A DNA stretch of 64,000 nucleotides from Sphaerochaetaceae bacterium (GTDB lineage Bacteria; Spirochaetota; Spirochaetia; Sphaerochaetales; Sphaerochaetaceae), in contig JAQQAI010000089.1 of NCBI GenBank assembly GCA_028532915.1, positions 62,001 through 126,000 of the forward strand, in the 5' to 3' direction. The notes under the pieces are model-generated. The model was not told the origin of the DNA, did no database searches, and saw only the letters and a list, made by a program, of their open reading frames with translations. A program made the translations under genes and the position numbers. This document shows, piece after piece, positions 8,405 through 17,637 of this stretch. The stretch's first letter is position 1. Each line of letters opens with the position of its first letter.

Positions 8405-9751
8405 TTTTATCCGCTCATTATAGAAATTCAATGCAATTTCAAGCAGATGTTCTCTCGTGTTCATTGAAGGGTCGTTGAGTACCGTTTCCAGCAGCTCGTT
8501 GAGAACAAGTCCCATCGTCTTGTTCTTCGGTATCCCTGCCATTGCCAGATCATTACCGTTTACAGCGAGGTCTTTGACTGTGAAGACGTTTTTCAGTTCG
8601 ATTTCTCGCTGTATTCTCTTGGAAAACTCAATGAGATTAGCTGGTTTCGCCATGCCATCGGTTCCGATCTGATCGGCTGTGCGCAGAGCGAACAGATCAT
8701 CGATCTGATCGATCGATACCTTGCAGATGAAACGTCGTACAGCCGCATCTGTCCAGTCACTGGTGTAATGGAACATATGATGTTCGATAAGATGAAGAAC
8801 TTTCTGCATCTGCTGACGCGAACATTTGAGACGCAGCATGATATCTTTTGCCATCTTTACCGATTCAGCCTCATGTCTGTGGAAGGTCACTTCTCCGTTC
8901 TCATCTACTTTCCTGACCACGCTCTTTCCGATATCATGCAGCAGAGCAGCGAGCCTCACCAGAGGCTTGTTTCGAGGTGCGGCATCACAGCTGTAAAATC
9001 CGTGTTCCATAACAGAATAGCGATGCATCCCTTTCTGGGTGATGTTTTCACCCATTGAGATCTCAGGGAAAAGCAATTCCAGTATTTTCGTTTCATGCAT
9101 CAGAGAGAAGGCTATCGACGGCTTTCTCGATTCAAGGATCTTGAACAGTTCGATATGAATACGTTCTCCGGAGACATGTTTCAGCAGCGGATGAAGTTTT
9201 TTTATTGCCTCTTTTGTCTTTTCTTCGATTGTAAACTCAAGGGAACAGCTGAACCGTATCGCTCTGAGCATTCTCAGAGCATCTTCAGTGAACCGTTTTT
9301 CAGGATCTCCTATAGCACGGACGATCCTTTTTTTCAGGTCGGCAATCCCTTCATGAAGATCTATAAGCTCGTTGGTTGACACATCAACGGCAAGAGCATT
9401 GATTGTGAAATCACGTCGTTTGAGATCCTCCTCAATGTTCGCAATGAACGAAACATTCTTCGGATGACGGGAATCAAGGTATTCATCATCGATTCTGAAG
9501 GTTGTCACCTCATAACTATCTCCCGCGAACATGACTGTCACAGTTCCGTGATCGATACCGGTCGGAATAACATGTGAGAAAAGAGACATGACCTGCTGAG
9601 GTGTTGCATCAGTCGCAAAATCGTAATCAGTCACGTTTCTGCTGATAGCCCAGTCACGGACAGCACCGCCTACTACATAGAGCGAGTAACCGTTTTCGAA
9701 AAAAGGTTTTACAAATCTTGAGATCTTTCTGGAAATCGGAAATCTTTTCAT
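8396..9751 (-). CDS. cca: CCA tRNA nucleotidyltransferase with HD domain
   Basis: The 451-residue class-II nucleotidyltransferase has the flexible GGAVRD motif near residue 27, the catalytic DYDFATDATP motif, the RRDFTINALAVD motif, the EDALRMLRAIRFS neck segment, and a C-terminal HD hydrolase domain (LLHDIGKS, then HEAESVKMAKDI). This layout fits a CCA-adding enzyme, which is needed here because neither tRNA gene in the window encodes its CCA end. A second member of the superfamily lies at 21545, so the split of CCA-adding and A-adding duties is inferred from length and from the HD domain. Confidence 0.88.
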   Translation of the reverse strand: MKRFPISRKISRFVKPFFENGYSLYVVGGAVRDWAISRNVTDYDFATDATPQQVMSLFSHVIPTGIDHGTVTVMFAGDSYEVTTFRIDDEYLDSRHPKNVSFIANIEEDLKRRDFTINALAVDVSTNELIDLHEGIADLKKRIVRAIGDPEKRFTEDALRMLRAIRFSCSLEFTIEEKTKEAIKKLHPLLKHVSGERIHIELFKILESRKPSIAFSLMHETKILELLFPEISMGENITQKGMHRYSVMEHGFYSCDAAPRNKPLVRLAALLHDIGKSVVRKVDENGEVTFHRHEAESVKMAKDIMLRLKCSRQQMQKVLHLIEHHMFHYTSDWTDAAVRRFICKVSIDQIDDLFALRTADQIGTDGMAKPANLIEFSKRIQREIELKNVFTVKDLAVNGNDLAMAGIPKNKTMGLVLNELLETVLNDPSMNTREHLLEIALNFYNERIKLV

Positions 9752-9794
9752 CCCGACTATGCTACAAGTGAGACAACAGGTGTGTCAATATAGA

Positions 9795-9823
9795 TTGAAC
9801 AATCAGGATAAAATGTCTATTAT
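9795..9823 (+). promoter_or_regulatory. Sigma-70-type promoter for ileS
   Basis: TTGAAC (9795-9800), a 17-base spacer and TATTAT (9818-9823) lie 64 bases before the ileS ATG, inside the 136-base gap between the divergent cca and ileS genes. I see no T-box features in the short leader. Confidence 0.55.
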
Positions 9824-9887
9824 AGACCTCTAGATAAAAAATATATTCAGTGAACGCAATATATACATTGATTCAGGAGCTCTAACT

Positions 9888-12800
9888 ATGTTTAATCCCG
9901 TTGATACAAAGGTCGACTTTCCAAAGATGGAGGAAAAAATCCAGCAGTTCTGGGAAGATCATGACATCTACCGGAAATCTGTAGAAAACCGCAGTGCAGA
10001 TAACGAATACGTCTTCTATGATGGCCCTCCCTTCGCAACGGGACTTCCCCATTTCGGCCACCTTGTTCCCGGAACGATAAAAGACCTCTATCCCCGGTAT
10101 CAGACGATGAAAGGAAAGAGGGTCAACAGACGCTTCGGATGGGACTGCCACGGTCTTCCGGTCGAGTATGAGATCGAGAAGACTCTGGGTATCAGCGGTC
10201 ATAACGCGATCGAGGAATACGGAGTCGCGAAATTCAATGAACAGTGCCGTTCGATCGTTCTGCGATATACGCAGGAATGGCAGTCGACAATCTCCAGAAT
10301 GGGACGCTGGGTCGATTTCGAGCATGGTTACCGAACGATGGACACCTCCTATATGGAATCGATATGGTGGGTGTTCAAGACTCTGTATGAGAAGGGATTC
10401 ATCTATGAAGGCTACAACATTCTCCCTTACTCTCCCGCCTTGGCGACTCCGCTGTCCAACTTCGAGGTCAATCTCGGCGGATACAAGGATGTAACAGATC
10501 AGGCTGTGACGGTACGGTTCGCCATAGATTCGATGGAAGATACCTATTTCCTCGCCTGGACGACTACACCGTGGACACTTCCTTCCAATCTGGCTCTGGC
10601 TCTGGGGCCGGATATCACCTATGTGAAGGTGAAGGATCTTCAGGAGGGGGTCTGTTATATACTCGGTGAAGAGAGACTCGTCAACTATTTCAAAGATCCT
10701 GCTTCATATGAGATCGTAGAACGCTACAAAGGTCGTGACCTTGCCGGGATGACATATGAGCCGCTGTTCCCGTATTTTGCCTCACTGAAAGACAGTGGTG
10801 CATTCATTACCGTCTTAGGTGATTATGTCACCACCGAGGATGGCTGCGGGATCGTACATACGGCACCCGGTTTCGGTGAAGATGACTATCAGGTTCTCAG
10901 AGGAACGGGTATTCCGGTCGTCTGTCCGATCGACGACGATGCCAGATTCACCTCCGAGGTTTCAGATTTCGAGGGTATCTTCGTCAAGGATGCCGATTCA
11001 AAGATCATCGCCTACCTTAAGGAGCAGGGAAAACTGGTGAAAAGGGAGAACTACCTTCACTCCTATCCGTTCTGCTACAGAACCCACACTCCGCTGATTT
11101 ACAGAGCTATGTCGTGCTGGTACGTTGATGTGACCAAACTGAAACAGACGATGCTTGACAGTAACGAACAGATCTACTGGATGCCCAATCATCTCAAGCA
11201 TGGAAGATTCGGTAAGTGGCTTGAAGGGGCGAGAGACTGGGCGATAAGCCGTAACAGATTCTGGGGTAATCCGATCCCTGTTTGGAAATGTGATAATTCC
11301 GATTACGTTGAAGTCATCGGCAGCATTGATGAACTCGAGAAAAAGAGCGGCGTGAGAGTAAAGGATCTTCACAAACACTTCGTTGATGACATCACCTGGA
11401 GCTCTCCCGACGGGAAGGGGACGATGCGCAGGATCCCCGATGTTCTCGACTGCTGGTTCGAATCGGGCTCTATGCCGTATGCACAGAATCACTATCCCTT
11501 TGAGAACAAAGAATTCGTAGAAGAACATTTTCCCGCGGATTTCATCTGTGAGGGACTTGATCAGACGAGAGGATGGTTCTATACGCTGGTCATCATCGGG
11601 TCTGCGTTATTCGAGAAACCTGCCTTCTACAACTGTGTCACAAACGGTATCGTTTTGAACAGTGACGGCAAGAAAATGTCGAAATCCCTCAGGAACTATA
11701 CCGATCCGATGGAGATCGTGAATCACTACGGTGCAGATGCACTCAGGTTCACACTGATGAACAGTGCGGCAACCCGTGCAGAGGATCTGAAATTCAGTGA
11801 AGACGGGGTGAAAGAAGTTCTCAAGACTCTCATCATTCCGCTATGGAATGCATATTCTTTCTTCGTCACCTATGCCAATATCGATGAGTATGAGGTGTCA
11901 AAAACATCCTTCGAGGATCTGAAAAACCCGATGGACCGATGGATAGTATCTCTCAGTCAGTCGCTTGTTGAGGAAGTCACTCAGGCCTGGGATGCATATG
12001 AGACTCAGAAAGGGACTTCGGCGATAGTCTCGTTCATCGATTCTCTCAACAACTGGTACATCAGAAGAAGCAGAAGAAGATTCTGGAGGTCAGAGAATGA
12101 TGTCGATAAGAAACAGGCCTATGATACACTCTATAAAGTCCTGCAGACCGTAGTAGCGGTCGGAGCGCCTGTCATTCCGTTTACCACAGAAGAAATCTAT
12201 AGAAATCTGCGCACTCAGGAGATGGAAGAATCGGTGCATCTCAGCGATTTCCCGATTTACCGTGAGCAGGAGAGAGACACTGACCTGGAACGTCAGATGG
12301 CGATCACCCGTCAGGCTATCACCATGGGAAGATCACTGCGTTCCATCCACAACCTCAAAATCAGACAGCCGCTCTCCACACTCTATCTGGTGACTATCGA
12401 TGATACTGAAAGAGAGATCCTTTCTTCGATGAGCTCCATCATCAAAGAGGAGCTCAACGTGAAGAACATCATGATACAGAAAGATGAGAGTTCTCTGGTA
12501 ACATATGATGCCAAGGCGAATTTCAAAGTTCTCGGCAAACAGCTGGGAAAATCGATGAAAGAGGTCGCCTCTCTCATCAGCTCTTTCAGCAGTGAGACCA
12601 TTGACAATCTCCTGAAAGGGGAGAGTTATGTTCTTGCATATTCACAGGGTGAGATATCCATTTCTATTGACGACATCATCGTATCAAGAAACGAGATGGC
12701 TCATAAGAAGATCATCAACGAAGGACAGCTTACCGTAGGGTTTGACACCGAGATCACCCGTGAGCTCTATCTGGAAGGTATAGCGAGAGATATCGTTCGC

Positions 12801-13019
12801 GGTGTGCAGAATCTGAGAAAAGAGAAGGATTTTGATGTCTCTGACAGAATCCATCTTTCGATACAGGGTAATTCGAACGTGAATGATGCTGTGGCTCTTT
12901 TCGGAGAGTATATCTCCAGAGAGACACTCGCACAGACTCTCAATGAGAGGGAAATCTCAGGCTCATCATCGATAACATGCGGTGATGAAGAATCTTCGAT
13001 ATCGATCGAGAGAATATAG
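9888..13019 (+). CDS. ileS: Isoleucyl-tRNA synthetase, type 2 (eukaryote-like)
   Basis: This 1043-residue class Ia synthetase charges tRNA-Ile. The HIGH motif is PHFGH within GLPHFGHLVPGT, followed by GWDCHGLPVEYEIE; the editing domain contains LAWTTTPWTLPSN and DYVTTEDGCGIVHTAPGFG with its catalytic aspartate; the KMSKS loop is DGKKMSKSLRNYTDP. The long C-terminal region with VRGVQNLRKEKDFDVSDRI and the lack of a C-terminal zinc-knuckle cluster place it in the type 2 group shared with eukaryotes, archaea and many spirochaetes, often less sensitive to mupirocin. AGGAGC precedes the ATG. Confidence 0.97.
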   Translation: MFNPVDTKVDFPKMEEKIQQFWEDHDIYRKSVENRSADNEYVFYDGPPFATGLPHFGHLVPGTIKDLYPRYQTMKGKRVNRRFGWDCHGLPVEYEIEKTLGISGHNAIEEYGVAKFNEQCRSIVLRYTQEWQSTISRMGRWVDFEHGYRTMDTSYMESIWWVFKTLYEKGFIYEGYNILPYSPALATPLSNFEVNLGGYKDVTDQAVTVRFAIDSMEDTYFLAWTTTPWTLPSNLALALGPDITYVKVKDLQEGVCYILGEERLVNYFKDPASYEIVERYKGRDLAGMTYEPLFPYFASLKDSGAFITVLGDYVTTEDGCGIVHTAPGFGEDDYQVLRGTGIPVVCPIDDDARFTSEVSDFEGIFVKDADSKIIAYLKEQGKLVKRENYLHSYPFCYRTHTPLIYRAMSCWYVDVTKLKQTMLDSNEQIYWMPNHLKHGRFGKWLEGARDWAISRNRFWGNPIPVWKCDNSDYVEVIGSIDELEKKSGVRVKDLHKHFVDDITWSSPDGKGTMRRIPDVLDCWFESGSMPYAQNHYPFENKEFVEEHFPADFICEGLDQTRGWFYTLVIIGSALFEKPAFYNCVTNGIVLNSDGKKMSKSLRNYTDPMEIVNHYGADALRFTLMNSAATRAEDLKFSEDGVKEVLKTLIIPLWNAYSFFVTYANIDEYEVSKTSFEDLKNPMDRWIVSLSQSLVEEVTQAWDAYETQKGTSAIVSFIDSLNNWYIRRSRRRFWRSENDVDKKQAYDTLYKVLQTVVAVGAPVIPFTTEEIYRNLRTQEMEESVHLSDFPIYREQERDTDLERQMAITRQAITMGRSLRSIHNLKIRQPLSTLYLVTIDDTEREILSSMSSIIKEELNVKNIMIQKDESSLVTYDAKANFKVLGKQLGKSMKEVASLISSFSSETIDNLLKGESYVLAYSQGEISISIDDIIVSRNEMAHKKIINEGQLTVGFDTEITRELYLEGIARDIVRGVQNLRKEKDFDVSDRIHLSIQGNSNVNDAVALFGEYISRETLAQTLNEREISGSSSITCGDEESSISIERI

Positions 13020-13028
13020 GAGCCAGAT

Positions 13029-13934
13029 GTGAGAAAGATCAAGACCATATGTGCAGTGTCTCTGGTCTCGTTGCTGTTTTTGACTTCATGTGTTCACCAT
13101 ACACCGTTCGTGCAGGAACATTACTTCGAGGCGATGGGAGATGAAGGGGAGGTCGTTATGACCTTCTCTGTCGAAGATGCATCAAGGATCATTGACATGT
13201 CGGATGCTGAAACCGGGATCTTCTCCGCCCTGCTCAAACGTGTCGACCGTGTTTCGTTCGCTTTGTACAATCAGTCAAAGAGTGAAGACTCTTCGCTTTC
13301 AGATTATTCTTTCTACGGAGGAGCCGAGGGGAATATTCCGAGTTTTCTCACCAATACATCGCTGCTTTACAGCAAAGAGTGGGATAAGATCGAAGAAGAA
13401 GAGAATCACTACTACCGAAATGACTATCTGGGGCTCGATGTCTATTCTCCAAAGAGCGGACTGCTGTTGTTCGCCTCCGATGAATACATGAAAGCCTACA
13501 ACGACACGTATAAAGAACGTACGAAAAAGATCGAATCAGGACTGGCCAATAGAATGGCCGACGGACTCTTCGGTGTCTATATCAGATCCCCGCAGACTAT
13601 GATCGACATCGGAATCGAAATTCCTCAGGCCGTGCTGTCGAAAACATTGTCGATCATGCTGGTATTCGAAGAAGATGATGAACAGAATATCGTTCTCAAT
13701 GGTGAAATCACGATGGAAAGCGACAAATTGGCCAAATCACTTTCCATTTTACTCAAGAGTAGTTATATTAGCACCAAGAGAAGAAACAGAGAACCGTTGG
13801 GTGATCTGACCGGTTTGTTCACACTTGATGAGAATAAAGTCTCTATAGCGAATATGCTGATGAATGACCAGCAGATCGAAAGTATTACGGGTCTTTTCTC
13901 TCCATTGACCACCTTAGCTGCAGGAGAAAGATAA
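13029..13934 (+). CDS. Putative lipoprotein of unknown function
   Basis: The 301-residue product starts with a lipoprotein signal, MRKIKTICAVSLVSLLFLTSC, in which LTSC is a lipobox with the cysteine at residue 21. The remainder is soluble, with no motif I recognise. The start is GTG, nine bases after the ileS stop and directly behind the TAGGAGCC ribosome-binding site, so the gene is probably co-transcribed with ileS. It should sit in the inner or outer membrane facing the periplasm; the lolCDE genes at 34.8 kb would sort it. Confidence 0.8.
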   Translation: MRKIKTICAVSLVSLLFLTSCVHHTPFVQEHYFEAMGDEGEVVMTFSVEDASRIIDMSDAETGIFSALLKRVDRVSFALYNQSKSEDSSLSDYSFYGGAEGNIPSFLTNTSLLYSKEWDKIEEEENHYYRNDYLGLDVYSPKSGLLLFASDEYMKAYNDTYKERTKKIESGLANRMADGLFGVYIRSPQTMIDIGIEIPQAVLSKTLSIMLVFEEDDEQNIVLNGEITMESDKLAKSLSILLKSSYISTKRRNREPLGDLTGLFTLDENKVSIANMLMNDQQIESITGLFSPLTTLAAGER

Positions 13935-13935
13935 A

Positions 13936-14169
13936 ATGCCTTATTATGAGTATGAATGTGAAACATGTAAAAAAAGATTCGAGGTGTTCCAGAGTATGAA
14001 TGACGAACCTCTGACAGAATGCCCGACATGTTCATCTCCGGTGAGGAGAGTTTTCAATCCCAGTTCCGTGATATTCAAAGGCAGCGGATTCTATTGCAAC
14101 GATTCGAAATCTAAGAACCCGGCTGCCTCTCAAGAGAAGAGCTCATCTTCCAGTTCGAAATCTTCCTGA
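13936..14169 (+). CDS. FmdB-family zinc ribbon protein
   Basis: This 77-residue protein begins MPYYEYECETCKKRFEVFQSM and has two CxxC pairs (CETC and CPTC) forming a zinc ribbon, then VRRVFNPSSVIFKGSGFYCND. The tail is a serine-rich stretch typical of the family. The function of FmdB-type ribbons is not settled; a regulatory or RNA-binding role has been suggested. It starts one base after the lipoprotein stop. Confidence 0.9.
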   Translation: MPYYEYECETCKKRFEVFQSMNDEPLTECPTCSSPVRRVFNPSSVIFKGSGFYCNDSKSKNPAASQEKSSSSSSKSS

Positions 14170-14180
14170 ATTGAGACTTC

Positions 14181-15347
14181 TTACAGTTTGATGATCTCTT
14201 CATCTTTACAGGCTTGTTCGATGAGATCGTCCATATCGACGTGTGAGAGGCTCTGATACATTCTCTCTTTATCGGGACGTACGAGGGGGTGTTTCGGACT
14301 GAAGAGAGTACAGCAGTCTTCGTAGGGAAGAATCGATGTCTCAAAGGTTCCTATTGTTCTGCTGACCTTGATGATCTCCTCCTTGTCGAGCCCTATCAGG
14401 GGTCTGAGCACCAGCAGCGGTGAGATGCTGTCGGTGAATGACAGACTCTGAAGTGTCTGGGAAGCAACCTGGGAAAGAGCTTCACCTGTGACTATCGCTT
14501 CACAGTTGTTATCAGCAGCTATCTTTTCTGCAATTTTCATCATAGCGGCTCTCATCAGCAGTGTCTGCTCCTCTTCTCTTCCTTTCTCTTTTATCTTGAG
14601 CTGGACGTCCGTGAAGGGGATGATATGAAGAGTGATCCCTTCAAGGTAGCTGTTGAGAATCTTCGCAAGCGATATAACTTTCTCTTTAGCCTCATCACTC
14701 GTGTACGGATATGCATGGAAATAGATAGCCTCCTGATGGACACCTCGTTTAGCCATATACCAGCCTGCGACGGGAGAGTCGATCCCTCCGCTGAGCATCA
14801 GCAGAGCCTTCCCTGCGGTTCCCACGGGCAGTCCACCCTGTCCGGGTACTTCGTAGGGGTGGATGTAGGCTGCATCCCTGATTTCCACCTTCACGACACA
14901 GTCTGGATTGTGAACATCGACTTTCAGATCATCGTGTGCCATCAGTATTGCATGCCCCACCTCTTTCGAAATGTCGTAGGATTTGAGATAGAATGATTTG
15001 TCCGACCGGACACTCTCCACCTTGAATGTTTTTATACTTCTCGGTCGTTTTTCTTTATCCATGATCGAAACAGCCGAAGCGAGGATGGACTCGAGATCTT
15101 TTTCGCATCTGATTGCCTGCGAATAAGCGACGATGCCGAAGGTCTTGGAAAGCACGTTGTGAATGTGTTCTACGGGACAATCCTTTTCGACTTCAATGAA
15201 CAGCCGTCCTTTCTGCTTCTTCACCGTATTTCTATACGGGCGGAGCTTGTATTTGATGTTCATCTTCAATTTCTTCTCAAAAAAATCTCTGTTCTGTCCT
15301 TTCAGCGAAATTTCGCCCAATCGCGCAAGAAACGTATGTTTTTCCAT
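14181..15347 (-). CDS. thiI: tRNA 4-thiouridine synthase ThiI
   Basis: The 388-residue enzyme adenylates U8 of tRNA and replaces the oxygen by sulfur. Order: N-terminal ferredoxin-like domain, THUMP domain (about 60-165), then the PP-loop ATPase with LSGGIDSPVAGWYMAKRG near residue 183. It lacks the C-terminal rhodanese domain of the E. coli enzyme, as in Bacillus. It follows a cysteine desulfurase gene by 15 bases on the same strand, so sulfur is probably delivered directly by that partner, as NifZ does in Bacillus. Confidence 0.94.
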   Translation of the reverse strand: MEKHTFLARLGEISLKGQNRDFFEKKLKMNIKYKLRPYRNTVKKQKGRLFIEVEKDCPVEHIHNVLSKTFGIVAYSQAIRCEKDLESILASAVSIMDKEKRPRSIKTFKVESVRSDKSFYLKSYDISKEVGHAILMAHDDLKVDVHNPDCVVKVEIRDAAYIHPYEVPGQGGLPVGTAGKALLMLSGGIDSPVAGWYMAKRGVHQEAIYFHAYPYTSDEAKEKVISLAKILNSYLEGITLHIIPFTDVQLKIKEKGREEEQTLLMRAAMMKIAEKIAADNNCEAIVTGEALSQVASQTLQSLSFTDSISPLLVLRPLIGLDKEEIIKVSRTIGTFETSILPYEDCCTLFSPKHPLVRPDKERMYQSLSHVDMDDLIEQACKDEEIIKL

Positions 15348-15362
15348 TTCAGGTAATCCTTC

Positions 15363-16517
15363 CTATCTGTTGAAATAACTGCACACATCCGCTATATCCG
15401 AAACGAGGGTGTCGATATCCGAAAACGTATGGTGGCGGGAGAACGAGAGCCTGAAGGCTCCCCGTGTCAGATCCTTGTCGAATCCGCTGATCTGCTGCGG
15501 CCAGCTGTATGCTGCGTGACGGGAATTGTTCGAACAGGCGCTGGTCGTCGATAAGGCATATCCTTTATCATATAAGAGCCGTGTGAAAACCTCTGAAGGA
15601 ACATTCCTATCTGCAATAGATATGATATTCGGTGCTGCTGGAGTGTTGCCGTCGATCGACGGAGAGAGCATAGTGATTCTCCGGTCTGCACGAATTGACT
15701 GTTCGAAACGGGTTCGAAGTGCTTTCAGATGTTGTTTGTCCGATTCCATCGCTTGTTCGAGAGCATAGGCCATAGCGCTGATGGACGGCAGAGCCTGCGT
15801 TCCGGGACGAAGTCCATTTTCCTGATTGCCCCCGTTTGAGAGTGCTCTGAGGGGAAAACGGTTTCGCACATACAGTACCCCCGTACCCCGGGGACCTTCG
15901 AACTTATGGGCCGAACAGCCTGCTGTATCCACCTGCAAAGAGTTCAAAGAGAAGTCGATCTTTCCGACGGCCTGAGAAATGTCGCAATGAAGGTGAATAG
16001 AACAATTGAACTCTATTTCCTTCTCTTTTACAACCGAAGAGATTTCCTCTATCTGCTGTACCGTGCCGAGAATGTTGTGAACCAGAAGAACGAAGACGGC
16101 GACACAATCAGAAGTGATCTGCTGAGCGAGCTGTTGGGGATTCACATACCCTTCAGGAGCGCTGATTATCTTCCAGGTGAACCCCTGGTCCTCGAAAAAG
16201 GCTTTGTATCGGGCTATCGAAGGGTGCTCGAGAGCACTCACGAGAATCGTTCCTCGCTTTTTCTTCCACAAAAGGTTGTGAAGAGCGATCGAATTGCTCT
16301 CGGTCGCTCCGCTGGTGAAGAAGATTTCGGAACTTTCCACACGAAAGAGTGATGCTACCTTTTCCCGCTGTCTTTCAAGTTCCTTATGCGCCAGTTTTCC
16401 GGCCTGATATGCAGAGGAGGGATTTGCCGAAAAATCACGGACAGTTCTGCTATATATTTCCAGCGCACCATCGCTCATCTGCGTGGTCGCTGCATTGTCA
16501 TAATATCGATTGATCAT
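15363..16517 (-). CDS. Cysteine desulfurase (ThiI partner, NifS/IscS-like)
   Basis: The 384-residue PLP enzyme converts cysteine to alanine and carries the sulfur as a persulfide. It has the N-terminal YYDNAATTQMS motif, the PLP-lysine segment AGCSAHKFEGPRGTG (about residues 203-217) and an active-site cysteine in STTSACSNNSRHA near residue 330. The spacing around that cysteine resembles class I/NifZ-type enzymes rather than SufS. Being the upstream neighbour of thiI, it is most simply the dedicated sulfur donor for tRNA s4U; a general Fe-S role cannot be excluded. Confidence 0.92.
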   Translation of the reverse strand: MINRYYDNAATTQMSDGALEIYSRTVRDFSANPSSAYQAGKLAHKELERQREKVASLFRVESSEIFFTSGATESNSIALHNLLWKKKRGTILVSALEHPSIARYKAFFEDQGFTWKIISAPEGYVNPQQLAQQITSDCVAVFVLLVHNILGTVQQIEEISSVVKEKEIEFNCSIHLHCDISQAVGKIDFSLNSLQVDTAGCSAHKFEGPRGTGVLYVRNRFPLRALSNGGNQENGLRPGTQALPSISAMAYALEQAMESDKQHLKALRTRFEQSIRADRRITMLSPSIDGNTPAAPNIISIADRNVPSEVFTRLLYDKGYALSTTSACSNNSRHAAYSWPQQISGFDKDLTRGAFRLSFSRHHTFSDIDTLVSDIADVCSYFNR

Positions 16518-16549
16518 GATCCCTATTGTGATAAAAACGCCGTCAATTT

Positions 16550-16566
16550 ACAAGGGGTCCCCTTGT
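16550..16566. promoter_or_regulatory. Perfect 17-base palindrome between divergent desulfurase and aroB genes
   Basis: ACAAGGGG and CCCCTTGT flank a single central T, giving 8-bp arms with no room for a hairpin loop, so it resembles a protein-binding operator. It sits midway in the 82-base gap between the desulfurase-thiI pair and aroB, 34 bases from aroB. Confidence 0.5.
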
Positions 16567-16599
16567 GGGAATGGCATATAGGATGTATATATGTAGGGT

Positions 16600-17637
16600 A
16601 TGAAACATATATTCGACTGCAATCTTCAAAATGCGACCACAAAAGTTTACTCGTCACTTTCTCTAACTTCGATTTTAGACCATCTGTTCGAAACGAATGA
16701 GAAAAAGCTCTTCATAGTTGATGAAAACACGAAGCAGTTCATCGATGAGAGATGCGATACAGTCCAGATACCGCCCGGAGAAGGCGCCAAACATATGGAG
16801 ACAGTCTGTCACATCATCAGCGAGGCGAAGAAGAGAGATTTTTCACGAGATGATATGTTCGTTGCCGTTGGTGGAGGAGTGATATGTGATATCACGGGTT
16901 TCGCAGCCTCGATATACATGAGAGGAGCATCCGTTGCCTTCATCCCTACGACACTTCTAGCTCAGGTCGATGCCTCGCTGGGAGGCAAGACGGGAGTCGA
17001 TTTCGAGAATGTCAAGAATTTCATCGGACAGTTCTATCCTGCACAACGACTGTATCTTTCTCCCCAACCTCTGCTGACTCTCAGCGACAAAGAATATAAA
17101 AACGGGCTCGGAGAGGTCTTGAAGCATGCTCTGCTTGCGCAGGATGACACATTATACACCTACCTCTCGAATAATGCGGATCAGATTCTGAACCGTGATA
17201 AAGATATTCTCAATGATCTGATCCTCTTTTCTCTTGAGGTGAAAAAGAGTTTCATCGAGCGTGATCCGAAAGAGACCGAGGGAATCAGAGATTCTCTCAA
17301 TCTCGGCCATACCTTCGGCCATGCATTGGAAAGTATGGGAAATCTTTCGATGATCAGCCACGGAGAAGCTGTAGCCTGGGGAGTCGTGGCAGCTCTCAGA
17401 TGTTCATACGACCGCAATCTGTGTACGAAGGAGTTTTATCAGAAATACGAACAGCTGTTTGTTCAGTACGGATTCTCCCTCCACTACGATATAACCGACA
17501 CAGACTCCTATCTCGATTTTCTGAAAAAAGATAAGAAAAGAAGGAAAGGGGAGATCCGCTTCGTTTTAATGAAAGATCAGGGAGAACCGGTAATAACAGC
17601 CCTGGAAGGTTCGCGGATTCTTCCCTACATCATCTAA
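16600..17637 (+). CDS. aroB: 3-dehydroquinate synthase
   Basis: The 345-residue enzyme makes 3-dehydroquinate from DAHP, the second shikimate step, using NAD+ and a metal. Visible motifs are the NAD-binding VAVGGGVICDITGFAAS, PTTLLAQVDASLGGKTGVD, the metal-ligand region GLGEVLKHALL and LNLGHTFGHALE with its histidines. An upstream TATATA lies only eight bases before the ATG, so the true transcript start is unclear. Chorismate mutase is encoded separately at 47003. Its 3' end overlaps the convergent helicase gene by 4 bases. Confidence 0.95.
   Translation: MKHIFDCNLQNATTKVYSSLSLTSILDHLFETNEKKLFIVDENTKQFIDERCDTVQIPPGEGAKHMETVCHIISEAKKRDFSRDDMFVAVGGGVICDITGFAASIYMRGASVAFIPTTLLAQVDASLGGKTGVDFENVKNFIGQFYPAQRLYLSPQPLLTLSDKEYKNGLGEVLKHALLAQDDTLYTYLSNNADQILNRDKDILNDLILFSLEVKKSFIERDPKETEGIRDSLNLGHTFGHALESMGNLSMISHGEAVAWGVVAALRCSYDRNLCTKEFYQKYEQLFVQYGFSLHYDITDTDSYLDFLKKDKKRRKGEIRFVLMKDQGEPVITALEGSRILPYII

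Noticed and set aside
9752-9887. T-box leader in front of ileS
   Set aside because: The leader is under 70 bases and lacks the specifier loop and the conserved T-box sequence.
10998-11528. 176-codon minus-strand open frame inside ileS
   Set aside because: It mirrors the codon pattern of ileS and has no motif or start signal of its own.
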